The notes beneath the pieces are model-generated. The model ran no database searches, was not told where the DNA came from, and worked only from the letters and a program-made list of their open reading frames with translations. The position numbers and the translations under genes were made by a program. From positions 1 through 5,226 of the forward strand of contig JANJUH010000119.1 of assembly GCA_024710675.1 (NCBI GenBank): a DNA stretch of 5,226 nt, read 5' to 3'. Numbering within the stretch: position 1 is the stretch's first letter; each line of letters opens with the position of its first letter. The stretch comes from Lysobacterales bacterium (GTDB lineage Bacteria; Pseudomonadota; Gammaproteobacteria; Xanthomonadales; SZUA-5). Positions 1-4,949 of this stretch are shown here, piece after piece.

Positions 1-1
1 C

Positions 2-223
2 TATGGCGTGCAGTTCCCGATGTTCCAGAAGGTCTCGGTGAAGGGCAAGGATGCCGATCCGCTCTTCGTTGAGCTGGCGAAAGCGACCGGCCAGGAGCCG
101 GGCTGGAACTTCCACAAGTACCTGATCGGCAAGGATGGGCAGGTCATCCAGTCGTACCCGAGCAAGGTCAAGCCGGATTCCGAGGAGCTGCTCGGGGCGA
201 TCGAGGCGGCGCTGGGGCGTTGA
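2..223 (+). CDS. Glutathione peroxidase family protein, C-terminal part (partial)
   Basis: This gene is cut by the left edge; base 1 ends a codon and the last 73 residues are readable before the TGA stop. The visible part begins YGVQFPMFQKV and carries WNFHKYLI at residues 35-42 of the fragment. This is the conserved WNF block of glutathione peroxidases, whose Trp and Asn belong to the catalytic tetrad. Family members reduce hydrogen peroxide or lipid hydroperoxides using glutathione or thioredoxin and are normally about 160-180 residues, so a little under half is shown. The peroxidatic Cys (or Sec), the Gln and any resolving Cys lie outside the window, so cofactor preference and localisation cannot be judged. 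A GTG at position 8 is open but internal, because the YG before it also fits the family. The gene runs convergently towards phaZ, and a GTAG-type palindrome begins 3 bases after the stop. Confidence 0.9.
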   Translation, partial: YGVQFPMFQKVSVKGKDADPLFVELAKATGQEPGWNFHKYLIGKDGQVIQSYPSKVKPDSEELLGAIEAALGR

Positions 224-226
224 GGG

Positions 227-250
227 GTAGGAGCGCCCTCCGGGCGCGAA
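227..250 (+). repeat. GTAG-type extragenic palindrome (REP-like), copy 1
   Basis: The unit reads GTAG, GA, stem GCGCCC (233-238), loop TCC, stem GGGCGC (242-247), then GAA. A GTAG tetranucleotide beside a short GC-rich hairpin is the hallmark of REP elements handled by RAYT (TnpA_REP) transposases, as described in Stenotrophomonas. The copy begins 3 bases after the peroxidase stop. It could act as an mRNA 3'-end stabiliser or attenuator, which is inference. It is an exact 24-bp inverted match to the copy at 325-348. Confidence 0.85.
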
Positions 251-271
251 TGGGATCTCTGCGCGGGTCGA

Positions 272-295
272 TTCGCGCCCACAGGGCGCTCCTAC
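272..295 (-). repeat. GTAG-type extragenic palindrome, copy 2
   Basis: This is the same unit in reverse orientation: stems GCGCCC (275-280) and GGGCGC (284-289) around a 3-base loop, ending in CTAC. It differs from copy 1 only at two loop bases. It faces copy 1 across about 21 bp, giving a BIME-like inverted pair between the convergent peroxidase and phaZ genes. Confidence 0.85.
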
Positions 296-304
296 GGGCG
301 CGAT
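296..304 (+). repeat. Possible truncated GTAG-type palindrome (right half only)
   Basis: GGGCGCGAT directly follows copy 2 and matches the right half of a + oriented unit. The GTAG and the left stem are missing. It lies about 20 bp before copy 3, close to the 21-bp spacing of copies 1 and 2, so it could be the remnant left arm of a second inverted pair. Nine GC-rich bases can also match by chance. Confidence 0.4.
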
Positions 305-324
305 CAGGGTGTGGGGCGAGTGCC

Positions 325-348
325 TTCGCGCCCGGAGGGCGCTCCTAC
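325..348 (-). repeat. GTAG-type extragenic palindrome, copy 3
   Basis: This is a reverse-oriented unit with stems GCGCCC (328-333) and GGGCGC (337-342) and loop GGA. Read on the - strand it is identical to copy 1 over all 24 bases. It lies 56 bp beyond the phaZ stop, in the 3' flank of phaZ. The 56 bases between it and phaZ hold nothing I can name. Confidence 0.85.
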
Positions 349-404
349 AGGTAGAGCTGGGCTGTAGCGCGAAGCAAGTCGGCGGATCTTCGTTGCGTTT
401 CCGC

Positions 405-1646
405 TCACCCGTGCGCGCGGATGAAGTCGCGCACTTCGGGATAGATCACGTCGCGCCAGCGCTTGCCGCTGAAGATACCGTAGTGACCGGCACCCTTGGC
501 GGTCAGGTGCTTCTTGCGCTCTTCCGGCACCCCGCTGGCCAGGCCCAGCGCCGCTTCGGTCTGGCCGAGGCCCGAGATGTCGTCCAGTTCGCCTTCGATG
601 GTGAACAGCGCGGTGTCGCGGATGGCGCCGACCTTGACCGGCTCCCCGCGCACGCGCCACTCGCCACGCGGCAACAGGTGTTGCTGGAAGACGATGCGGA
701 TGGTATCGAGGTAGTACTCGGCGGGCATGTCGAGCACGGCGTTGTATTCGTCGTAGAAGCGCCGGTGTGATTCGGCGTCCTCAAGGTCGCCGCGAATGAG
801 GTCCTGGTAGAAGTCCCAGTGCGAGCTGAAGTGCCGGCTGGGGTTCATTGCCAGGAAGCCGGTGTGCTGCAGGAAGCCGGGATACACAGGGCGACGGTGC
901 CCAGGATAGTTGCGCGGCACCTCGTGGATCACGCTGTGGCGAAACCAGGACAGCGGCTTGGTGGTGGCGAGGTCGTTGACCTTGGTCGGGCTGCGGCGGG
1001 TGTCGATCGGGCCGCCCATCATCGTCAGTGAGCGTGGCGTCGGTTCGCCGGCGGCCGCCATCAGCGAGACCGCGGCCAGTACCGGCACCGTCGGCTGGCA
1101 GACGCTGACCACGTGCAGGCGCTCGACGCCGATGTGCGCCATGAACTCGCGGATGTAGTCGATGTAGTCCTCGAGGTGGAAGGGCCCGACCTCGGCCGGC
1201 ACCATGCGCGCGTCCACCCAGTCGGTGATCCAGACCTTGTGGTCCTTCAGCAGCGTGCGCACGGTGTCGCGCAGCAGGGTCGAGTGATGCCCTGACAGTG
1301 GTGCCACGACGAGCACCGGCGGATCGTCCTTGAGATCCTCGACGGTCTTCGGATCGTCCGAGAAACGCTTGAAGCGGATCAGCCGGCAGAAGGGTTTCTC
1401 AAGCACCGTGTACTCGATGATCGGCACGGTGTGGCCGTGGGCCTCGACGGTACGGATGCCGAACTCGGGTTTCTCGTAGTCCTTGCCGATGCGATAGACC
1501 AGCTCGAAGGCGGCCGCGACGCGCGGCGCTCCGGGCAGGCGCGACAGCACGCTGGAAGGTTGCGAGTACATCTTGGCGGCGGCGTCGGAGAAGGCGACGA
1601 AGGGGCTGGCCAGCGAGCGCTGGAACTCGTGCAGGTGATAGAGCAT
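405..1646 (-). CDS. phaZ: Intracellular polyhydroxyalkanoate (PHB) depolymerase PhaZ
   Basis: A 413-residue cytoplasmic enzyme that degrades native, amorphous PHA granules to 3-hydroxyacid products and so mobilises stored carbon. It fits the PhaZ1-type intracellular depolymerase family, usually about 400-420 residues, with an alpha/beta-hydrolase fold and a C-terminal PHB depolymerase domain. The nucleophile motif is SVCQP with Cys183. Asp355 (in GELDD) and His388 (in KGAGHYG) complete the triad, and this numbering agrees with my recollection of the Cupriavidus necator enzyme. Other typical blocks are VLVVAPLSGHHSTLLRDTV (111-129) and WITDWVDAR (139-147). The start MLYHLHEFQR is chosen because family members begin this way. 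The frame stays open 58 codons further upstream, but that part is Pro/Arg/His-rich and overlaps the divergent gene. A G-rich stretch before the ATG is a weak ribosome site. No PHA synthase, phasin or regulator gene lies nearby. Confidence 0.95.
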   Translation of the reverse strand: MLYHLHEFQRSLASPFVAFSDAAAKMYSQPSSVLSRLPGAPRVAAAFELVYRIGKDYEKPEFGIRTVEAHGHTVPIIEYTVLEKPFCRLIRFKRFSDDPKTVEDLKDDPPVLVVAPLSGHHSTLLRDTVRTLLKDHKVWITDWVDARMVPAEVGPFHLEDYIDYIREFMAHIGVERLHVVSVCQPTVPVLAAVSLMAAAGEPTPRSLTMMGGPIDTRRSPTKVNDLATTKPLSWFRHSVIHEVPRNYPGHRRPVYPGFLQHTGFLAMNPSRHFSSHWDFYQDLIRGDLEDAESHRRFYDEYNAVLDMPAEYYLDTIRIVFQQHLLPRGEWRVRGEPVKVGAIRDTALFTIEGELDDISGLGQTEAALGLASGVPEERKKHLTAKGAGHYGIFSGKRWRDVIYPEVRDFIRAHG

Positions 1647-1741
1647 CGTCGGCCCCCGTGCGTGAAGTGCGCGGAGTGTCGCATGTTGCGCCGCACAAAT
1701 CGCGTGGACGAAAGGCGGAGGAGGGTGGAGGATTGCAACGG

Positions 1742-2305
1742 ATGACTGGGGTTCCGGCAATGCGGGATGTGGTCTTGCGGTTTCTCGGAGGTGTGCTCGC
1801 TGCAGCGATGGCGATGCCACTGGCGGCGCAAGGGATGCCTGAGCCGGTGCCGGCGGCCTCCGTGCGCTATGCCGTGCTTTTCGTGGGCTCGGCCCATGTC
1901 GGAGACGCCGATCTCGAGGGCTTCAATCCGGGACTGGGCATCGGCTGGCGTCGCCCCACGGATTGGTGCGACCAGTGCGAATCGGCCTTCGAGATGGGCG
2001 TGTTCCGGAACAGCTACGAGGAGATCGCGCCTTATCTCGCCAGCACACTGTCACGCGAGGTGTGGCGAAGCGCCGGCGGAATGCAGGCGCGCGTCGGCGT
2101 GCTTGGCGGGTTGGCGCGTTATGCCGAACTGGCGCCAAGGTTGCGGCGTGAACATGGCATCCCCACGCTCGGTGACGTGGTGCCCGTCGTGGGTGTGGTA
2201 GCGGGCTTGCGATGGACGGATGGCGCCGAATTGCGGGTGAAACTGGTGCCCCCGGGTGCGGACGTGGACCTGGTGGTTGCGGCCAGCGTGGTGTGGGCGT
2301 GGTGA
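1742..2305 (+). CDS. Probable outer-membrane beta-barrel protein with signal peptide, function unknown
   Basis: A 187-residue protein I cannot assign to a named family. Residues 1 to about 30 form a Sec-type signal peptide: MRDVVLR, a hydrophobic core, then a likely cleavage after PLAA|QG. The mature part alternates short apolar strands with polar turns: YAVLFVGSA (43-51), NPGLGIGWR (62-70), AFEMGVFRNSYEEIAPYLAS (82-101), MQARVGVLGGLARYAEL (114-130), DVVPVVGVVAGLRW (145-158) and DLVVAASVVWAW at the extreme C-terminus. A C-terminal aromatic residue is typical of BAM-inserted barrels, so a small eight-stranded barrel is the best guess. The WCDQC pair (Cys76, Cys79) in an early loop is unusual for such a protein. 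The ATG at 1742 is preferred because GGAGG lies 10 bases upstream (1727-1731); the ATG at 1760 is a fair alternative. The gene is divergent from phaZ and 55 bp upstream of a small membrane protein gene, probably in one operon. Confidence 0.75.
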   Translation: MTGVPAMRDVVLRFLGGVLAAAMAMPLAAQGMPEPVPAASVRYAVLFVGSAHVGDADLEGFNPGLGIGWRRPTDWCDQCESAFEMGVFRNSYEEIAPYLASTLSREVWRSAGGMQARVGVLGGLARYAELAPRLRREHGIPTLGDVVPVVGVVAGLRWTDGAELRVKLVPPGADVDLVVAASVVWAW

Positions 2306-2360
2306 CGCCCGTTCCGGGTGTCGGTCGAGGCTGTGGAGCCTGTTGAAGGGAGGGACGGGA

Positions 2361-2543
2361 ATGTTCGATGCCATCGGGTTCGGCCTGGCCTTGTACACCG
2401 GGTATGCCGCCTGGGCGGGTGAGGTGTGGGCCAAGGCCGGGCCGGGTGCGCGGCTGGTCGAGCGGAGCGCATCGCCGGCGTATTTCTGGACGGTGATTGC
2501 AATCTATGCGGGGCTGGCGGTGGCGCTGGTGGTTTGGTTTTGA
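2361..2543 (+). CDS. Small inner-membrane protein with two predicted helices, function unknown
   Basis: A 60-residue protein. Two hydrophobic segments, about residues 3-20 and 41-60, flank a short polar link (GEVWAKAGPGARLVERSASP) carrying several charges. The second helix runs to the C-terminus (VALVVWF). The start is well supported: AGGGAGGG at 2347-2354 ends 6 bases before the ATG. The frame remains open for 35 codons upstream, but this would run back into the barrel gene and has no coding character. The gene follows the barrel gene by 55 bp on the same strand without an evident terminator, so co-transcription is likely. The layout (G, W/Y, Arg, then SPxxFW before the second helix) reminds me of small uncharacterised proteobacterial membrane proteins, but I cannot name a family. 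Confidence 0.72.
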   Translation: MFDAIGFGLALYTGYAAWAGEVWAKAGPGARLVERSASPAYFWTVIAIYAGLAVALVVWF

Positions 2544-2581
2544 GTGGGGTGGATGCGCGATTGAGGACAAAGGGAAGACGC

Positions 2582-2669
2582 CGCCATTCCGGCGGAGGCC
2601 GGAATCCGGATAAACCCGCCGCGGGACTTCGGCCAAGAGCACTGGACCCCGGCCTGCGCCGGGGGGACG
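2582..2669. repeat. Paired-hairpin intergenic repeat (BIME/MITE-like), second family
   Basis: The left arm begins CGCC then ATTCCGGC-GGAG-GCCGGAAT, a perfect 8-bp stem with a 4-base loop (2586-2605). The right arm is TGGA then CCCCGGC-CTGC-GCCGGGG, a perfect 7-bp stem (2647-2664), ending GGACG. Between them is a small palindrome, CCCGC-C-GCGGG (2615-2625). The arms are roughly inverted relative to each other. This layout matches the widespread proteobacterial repeat of the kind CGTCATTCCCGCG...CGCGGGAATGACG. It is distinct from the GTAG family and is not associated with any transposase here. Confidence 0.7.
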
Positions 2670-2736
2670 AGTGTTGGGGTTGAGGTGCCTGGTCCGAGAT
2701 GTGGGGCGTATGGACATGCGATCGTGCCGCCCCGAA

Positions 2737-2760
2737 GTCGCGCCAAAAGGGCGCTCCCAC
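2737..2760 (-). repeat. Degenerate GTAG-type palindrome, copy 4
   Basis: Read on the - strand it starts GTGG instead of GTAG, then GAGCGCC, a CTTTT loop, GGCGC and GAC. It keeps the overall plan of the other copies with a shorter 5-bp stem. There is no partner arm nearby, so it appears to be a solitary, decayed element or a neighbouring subfamily. Confidence 0.65.
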
Positions 2761-2778
2761 ATTGCTTTGGTGATGCTC

Positions 2779-2811
2779 TCCCGGGTCCCGGGTCCCGGGT
2801 CCCGGGTCCCG
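2779..2811. repeat. 7-bp tandem repeat (TCCCGGG, about 4.7 copies)
   Basis: Four perfect TCCCGGG units (2779-2806) are followed by a partial TCCCG. Each unit contains the self-complementary CCCGGG, so single strands can fold in several registers, and slipped-strand copy-number change is plausible. It ends 70 bp before the chosen permease start and about 9 bp before a possible -35 element, so a length change would alter the upstream promoter context without touching a reading frame. Confidence 0.85.
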
Positions 2812-2820
2812 CGGTGATCC

Positions 2821-2854
2821 TTGACGCCGCGAAGCCCTCGCGCTCGGCTAGTCT
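2821..2854 (+). promoter_or_regulatory. Possible weak sigma-70 promoter of the permease gene
   Basis: TTGACG (2821-2826) is a good -35 match. The best -10-like element, TAGTCT (2849-2854), is 22 bp away, longer than the usual 16-18 bp, so this is tentative. Initiation about 7 bases after it would place the mRNA start near 2861, so that the ATG at 2870 would have almost no leader. Confidence 0.25.
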
Positions 2855-2871
2855 CCGGGCGACTCCCCGAT

Positions 2872-2876
2872 GAAGG
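2872..2876 (+). promoter_or_regulatory. Ribosome binding site favouring the inner permease start
   Basis: GAAGG ends 5 bases before the ATG at 2882. The earlier in-frame ATG at 2870 has no purine-rich stretch in front of it. This is the reason for choosing 2882. The four residues at stake are MKAR. Confidence 0.45.
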
Positions 2877-2881
2877 CCCGC

Positions 2882-4222
2882 ATGGACGCCCGCCACGACG
2901 ACGAGAACCTGGTCCGTGCCTTCGGTACGCTGTTGCTGGCGGCTGCGGTGGTCAACATCATTGTCGGTGGCGGCATCTTCGCTTTGCCGGGAAGCCTGGC
3001 CGGGACGCTGGGGGCGGCAGCGCCGTGGGCTTTTGTCGCCGGCGCGCTGCTGATGATCCCGGTGGTGTTGTGCTTTGCCGCGGCGGGCAGTCGCGCGACG
3101 GCAACCGGTGGACCGTACAGCTACGGCCGCGAGGCCTTCGGACCGTTCGCGGGTTTCGTTTGCGGTGCGCTGACCTGGATCTCGAATGTCACCGGCTGCG
3201 CCGGCGTCGCCTCGGCGCTGGTCGACCAGGCCGGGCGCCTGTGGCCAGTGCTGGGCGAGGGGCCGGGTCGTGGCGTCTTGCTGGCGGCGCTGTTCGCGCT
3301 GTTCGCGGCGCTCAATCTGAAGGGTGTGTATCTCGGCGCCCGCGCGATCGGTGTGCTGGCGGCGGCGAAGTTGATCCCGCTGGTGGGCCTGGTGCTGGTC
3401 GGGATCTGGTTCGTCGAGCCGGCGAACCTGGCGGTTCCCGCATGGCCGGAGCCTGCCGCTTTCGGCACCGCGCTGGTGCTGGTGCTGTTCGCCTATGCCG
3501 GCATGGAGAGCGCGCTGGTGCCCAGTGGCGAGGTGCGCGACCCGGCGCGGACAGTGCCGCGCGCGGCTTTCGGTGCGATCGCCTTCGTCATCCTGCTCTA
3601 TGTGGGTTTGCAGGTGACCGCCGGTGGCGTGCTCGGGCCGGCGCTGGCTGGCGACCGCACGCCGCTGGCGAGTACCGCGGGCGCGCTGTGGGGGCCGGCT
3701 TTCGGCCTGCTGCTGGTGGGTGCGGCGGTATCGATGCTCGGCTACCTGCAGGGCAATGTGCTCGGCAACTCGCGCCTGCTGTACGCACTGGGACGCGATC
3801 GCCAGTTGCCGGCGCTGCTGGGCTGGATCCACCCGCGCACGCGCGTGCCGGTGGTGGCGGTGCTGGTCCACGCTGCGGTCGCGCTGCTGCTGGCGCTCTG
3901 GGGTGACTTCACCTCGCTGGCACTGGTCTCGGGCGGCGCGGTGGGCTTGCTCTACCTGCTGGTCTGCATCGCCGCCTGGCGCTTGCAGGCGCGTGGCGCC
4001 AGTGGTGGCGGCCAGCCGCTGGTGCTGCCCGGTGGTCCGCTGCTGCCGCTGATCGGCGTGCTGGCGATGGGGCTGATCCTGGCCTCGCTGAGCGCCCAGG
4101 AGTGGCGCGCCATCGCTGTGGCCTTGGGCCTGTCGTCGGTGGTCTACGGACTGATCGATCCGCGCGGGCGCTGGCTGGCGCTGGCGGGCGGGGCGCTGCT
4201 CGCGGCGTCAGGCTTGCTCTGA
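2882..4222 (+). CDS. APC-superfamily amino acid permease
   Basis: A 446-residue inner-membrane transporter with about 12 hydrophobic segments, the usual APC length, probably importing or exchanging amino acids by cation coupling. Landmarks: helix 1 contains the broken-helix substrate loop as VGGGIFALPG (residues 28-37; most relatives have GSGIF); TGGPYSYGREAFG (75-87), the conserved block after helix 2; FAYAGMESALVPSGEVRDPARTVPRA (203-228), the helix-6 and loop signature; and SRLLYALGRDRQLP (297-310) followed by HPRTRVP, the usual loop after helix 8. The substrate cannot be read from these motifs. The start at 2882 has a Shine-Dalgarno sequence; an ATG at 2870 would add four residues. The protein ends just inside a last hydrophobic stretch (GALLAASGLL). 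The gene is convergent with yeiP, only 19 bp between stops, with no convincing terminator hairpin there. Confidence 0.93.
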   Translation: MDARHDDENLVRAFGTLLLAAAVVNIIVGGGIFALPGSLAGTLGAAAPWAFVAGALLMIPVVLCFAAAGSRATATGGPYSYGREAFGPFAGFVCGALTWISNVTGCAGVASALVDQAGRLWPVLGEGPGRGVLLAALFALFAALNLKGVYLGARAIGVLAAAKLIPLVGLVLVGIWFVEPANLAVPAWPEPAAFGTALVLVLFAYAGMESALVPSGEVRDPARTVPRAAFGAIAFVILLYVGLQVTAGGVLGPALAGDRTPLASTAGALWGPAFGLLLVGAAVSMLGYLQGNVLGNSRLLYALGRDRQLPALLGWIHPRTRVPVVAVLVHAAVALLLALWGDFTSLALVSGGAVGLLYLLVCIAAWRLQARGASGGGQPLVLPGGPLLPLIGVLAMGLILASLSAQEWRAIAVALGLSSVVYGLIDPRGRWLALAGGALLAASGLL

Positions 4223-4241
4223 AGCCGCGAGCGGAGCTGGG

Positions 4242-4808
4242 TCAGGCGCGGCCGGAGTACTCGCCGGTCTCGGTGTTGACCTTCACGCGCACGCCGTTCT
4301 CGATGTACTCGGGAACGGCGATCTCGAGGCCGGTCGACAGCTTGGCCGGCTTGGCGCGGCCGGTCGCCGAGGCACCCTTGACGTAGGGCGCGGTGTCGAC
4401 GACTTCCAGTTCGACCGATGGCGGCAGCTTCAGGCCCACCGGTTCGCCGTCGATCAGCATCAGTTGCAGCCCCTCGAGGTTGCCGTCCACCGAGTACAGC
4501 GGCAGCTCGCCGACCTGTGTCGGTGACAGCGTGTACTGGGTGTAGTCCTCGATATCCATGAACACGTAGTTGTCGCCGTCCATGTACGAGAAGCTGGCGT
4601 CGCGGCGGATCAGTTCGGCTTCGGTCAGTTCGTCGTCGGCACGCAGGCTGACGTCGACCTTCTGTTCGGCGCCGACCAGGTACAGCGTGAAGCGGAAGGT
4701 GGTGTTGCCGCCGCGGCCGGTCGGTGCGCTGCGTTCGATGTCACGAACCTGCCAGTACTTGCCCTGGTACTCGACGACGGTGCCGCGCTTGATGTCGGTT
4801 GCTTTCAT
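4242..4808 (-). CDS. yeiP: Elongation factor P-like protein YeiP (EfpL)
   Basis: A 188-residue, full-length EF-P paralogue that binds ribosomes stalled at proline-containing sequences. Three domains are expected: an N-terminal KOW-like domain (about 1-63), an OB domain (about 68-125) and a C-terminal OB domain (about 130-186). The last carries the family signature KGASATGRAKPAKLSTGL (144-161) and VPEYIENG. The yeiP subtype rather than efp is indicated by the loop SAPTGRGGNTTFRF (27-40), by FSYMDGDNYVFMDIEDYTQYTL (73-94) and by DTAPYVKGASA, which parallel E. coli YeiP as I remember it. The loop tip residue that is a modified Lys in E. coli EF-P is Arg32 here, as in YeiP (Arg33 in E. coli). The ATG is supported by GAGG (complement of 4816-4819) 7 bases upstream. 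The SDR gene lies upstream on the same strand, with a perfect inverted palindrome pair between. Confidence 0.93.
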   Translation of the reverse strand: MKATDIKRGTVVEYQGKYWQVRDIERSAPTGRGGNTTFRFTLYLVGAEQKVDVSLRADDELTEAELIRRDASFSYMDGDNYVFMDIEDYTQYTLSPTQVGELPLYSVDGNLEGLQLMLIDGEPVGLKLPPSVELEVVDTAPYVKGASATGRAKPAKLSTGLEIAVPEYIENGVRVKVNTETGEYSGRA

Positions 4809-4840
4809 GGGAATGCCTCAGTGGTGATCCATGTCGAGAC

Positions 4841-4864
4841 GTAGGAGCGCCCTCTGGGCGCGAT
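4841..4864 (+). repeat. GTAG-type extragenic palindrome, copy 5 (left arm of a perfect pair)
   Basis: GTAG, GA, stem GCGCCC (4847-4852), loop TCT, stem GGGCGC (4856-4861), then GAT. It is the exact inverse of copy 6 over 24 bases, 61 bp apart. It begins 32 bp upstream of the yeiP start, in the presumed yeiP leader. Confidence 0.88.
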
Positions 4865-4925
4865 TTTGGGTCGCTGCCTTGTGGCCCCGTCTGCTTGAGC
4901 TTCGTCAGTTCGTCGGTTGGCGGCG

Positions 4926-4949
4926 ATCGCGCCCAGAGGGCGCTCCTAC
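4926..4949 (-). repeat. GTAG-type extragenic palindrome, copy 6 (right arm), overlapping the SDR stop
   Basis: This is a reverse-oriented unit identical to copy 5 when read on the - strand, with stems at 4929-4934 and 4938-4943. Its GTAG (complement of 4946-4949) supplies the last base of the final Lys codon and the TAG stop of the SDR gene. In a read-through SDR-yeiP mRNA the two arms could form either two small hairpins or one 24-bp stem with a 61-base loop. The 61-bp spacer itself holds no gene or recognisable site. Confidence 0.88.

Larger units (their letters stand above)
2544..2869. other. 326-bp gene-free block rich in repeats
   Basis: No credible gene lies between the small membrane protein and the permease. 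The block holds a double-hairpin repeat element (2582-2669), a degenerate GTAG-type palindrome (2737-2760), a 7-bp tandem repeat (2779-2811) and a possible weak permease promoter (2821-2854). Open frames crossing it on either strand translate repeats into Pro/Arg-rich peptides. Confidence 0.8.

Noticed and set aside
351..367. Extra GTAG words (351-354 and 364-367) near copy 3
   Set aside because: They have no GCGCCC/GGGCGC stem attached. The 3-bp AGC/GCT pairing between them is within chance.
370..392. Hairpin CGAAG...CTTCG between the palindrome cluster and phaZ, as a possible terminator
   Set aside because: It has only a 5-bp stem with a 13-base loop, and no T-run follows on either strand.
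1658..1741. Extension of the barrel protein by 28 codons from an upstream start
   Set aside because: It would bury the signal peptide behind a charged Arg/Lys/Glu-rich stretch, and GGAGG at 1727-1731 fits the ATG at 1742.
1647..1820. Upstream extension of phaZ by 58 codons
   Set aside because: The added part is Pro/His/Arg-rich and overlaps the signal-peptide region of the divergent gene, and known PhaZ proteins begin at the MLYHLHE-like start.
1923..2762. Open frames of 279 and 213 codons on the - strand across the barrel gene and the repeat block
   Set aside because: They are Pro/Arg/His-rich and include peptides that are direct translations of the hairpin repeat at 2582-2669. No start context or fold is evident.
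2504..3871. Long open frame (455 codons) on the - strand, antisense to the permease
   Set aside because: The translation is Arg/Gln/His-rich without any domain, lies opposite a clear APC permease, and its end is translated repeat DNA. It is a by-product of high GC.
2821..3906. A 361-codon + strand frame overlapping the permease
   Set aside because: It is Gly/Arg/Ala-rich with no hydrophobic pattern, whereas the overlapping frame gives a canonical APC transporter.
4223..4241. Possible bidirectional terminator between the permease and yeiP
   Set aside because: Only a 4-bp CCGC/GCGG stem with a 2-base loop and no T-tract. It is too weak to call.
4901..4916. Short near-tandem TTCGTCAG/TTCGTCGG in the spacer of the copy 5/6 pair
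   Set aside because: Two imperfect 8-bp units are expected by chance and show no further structure.
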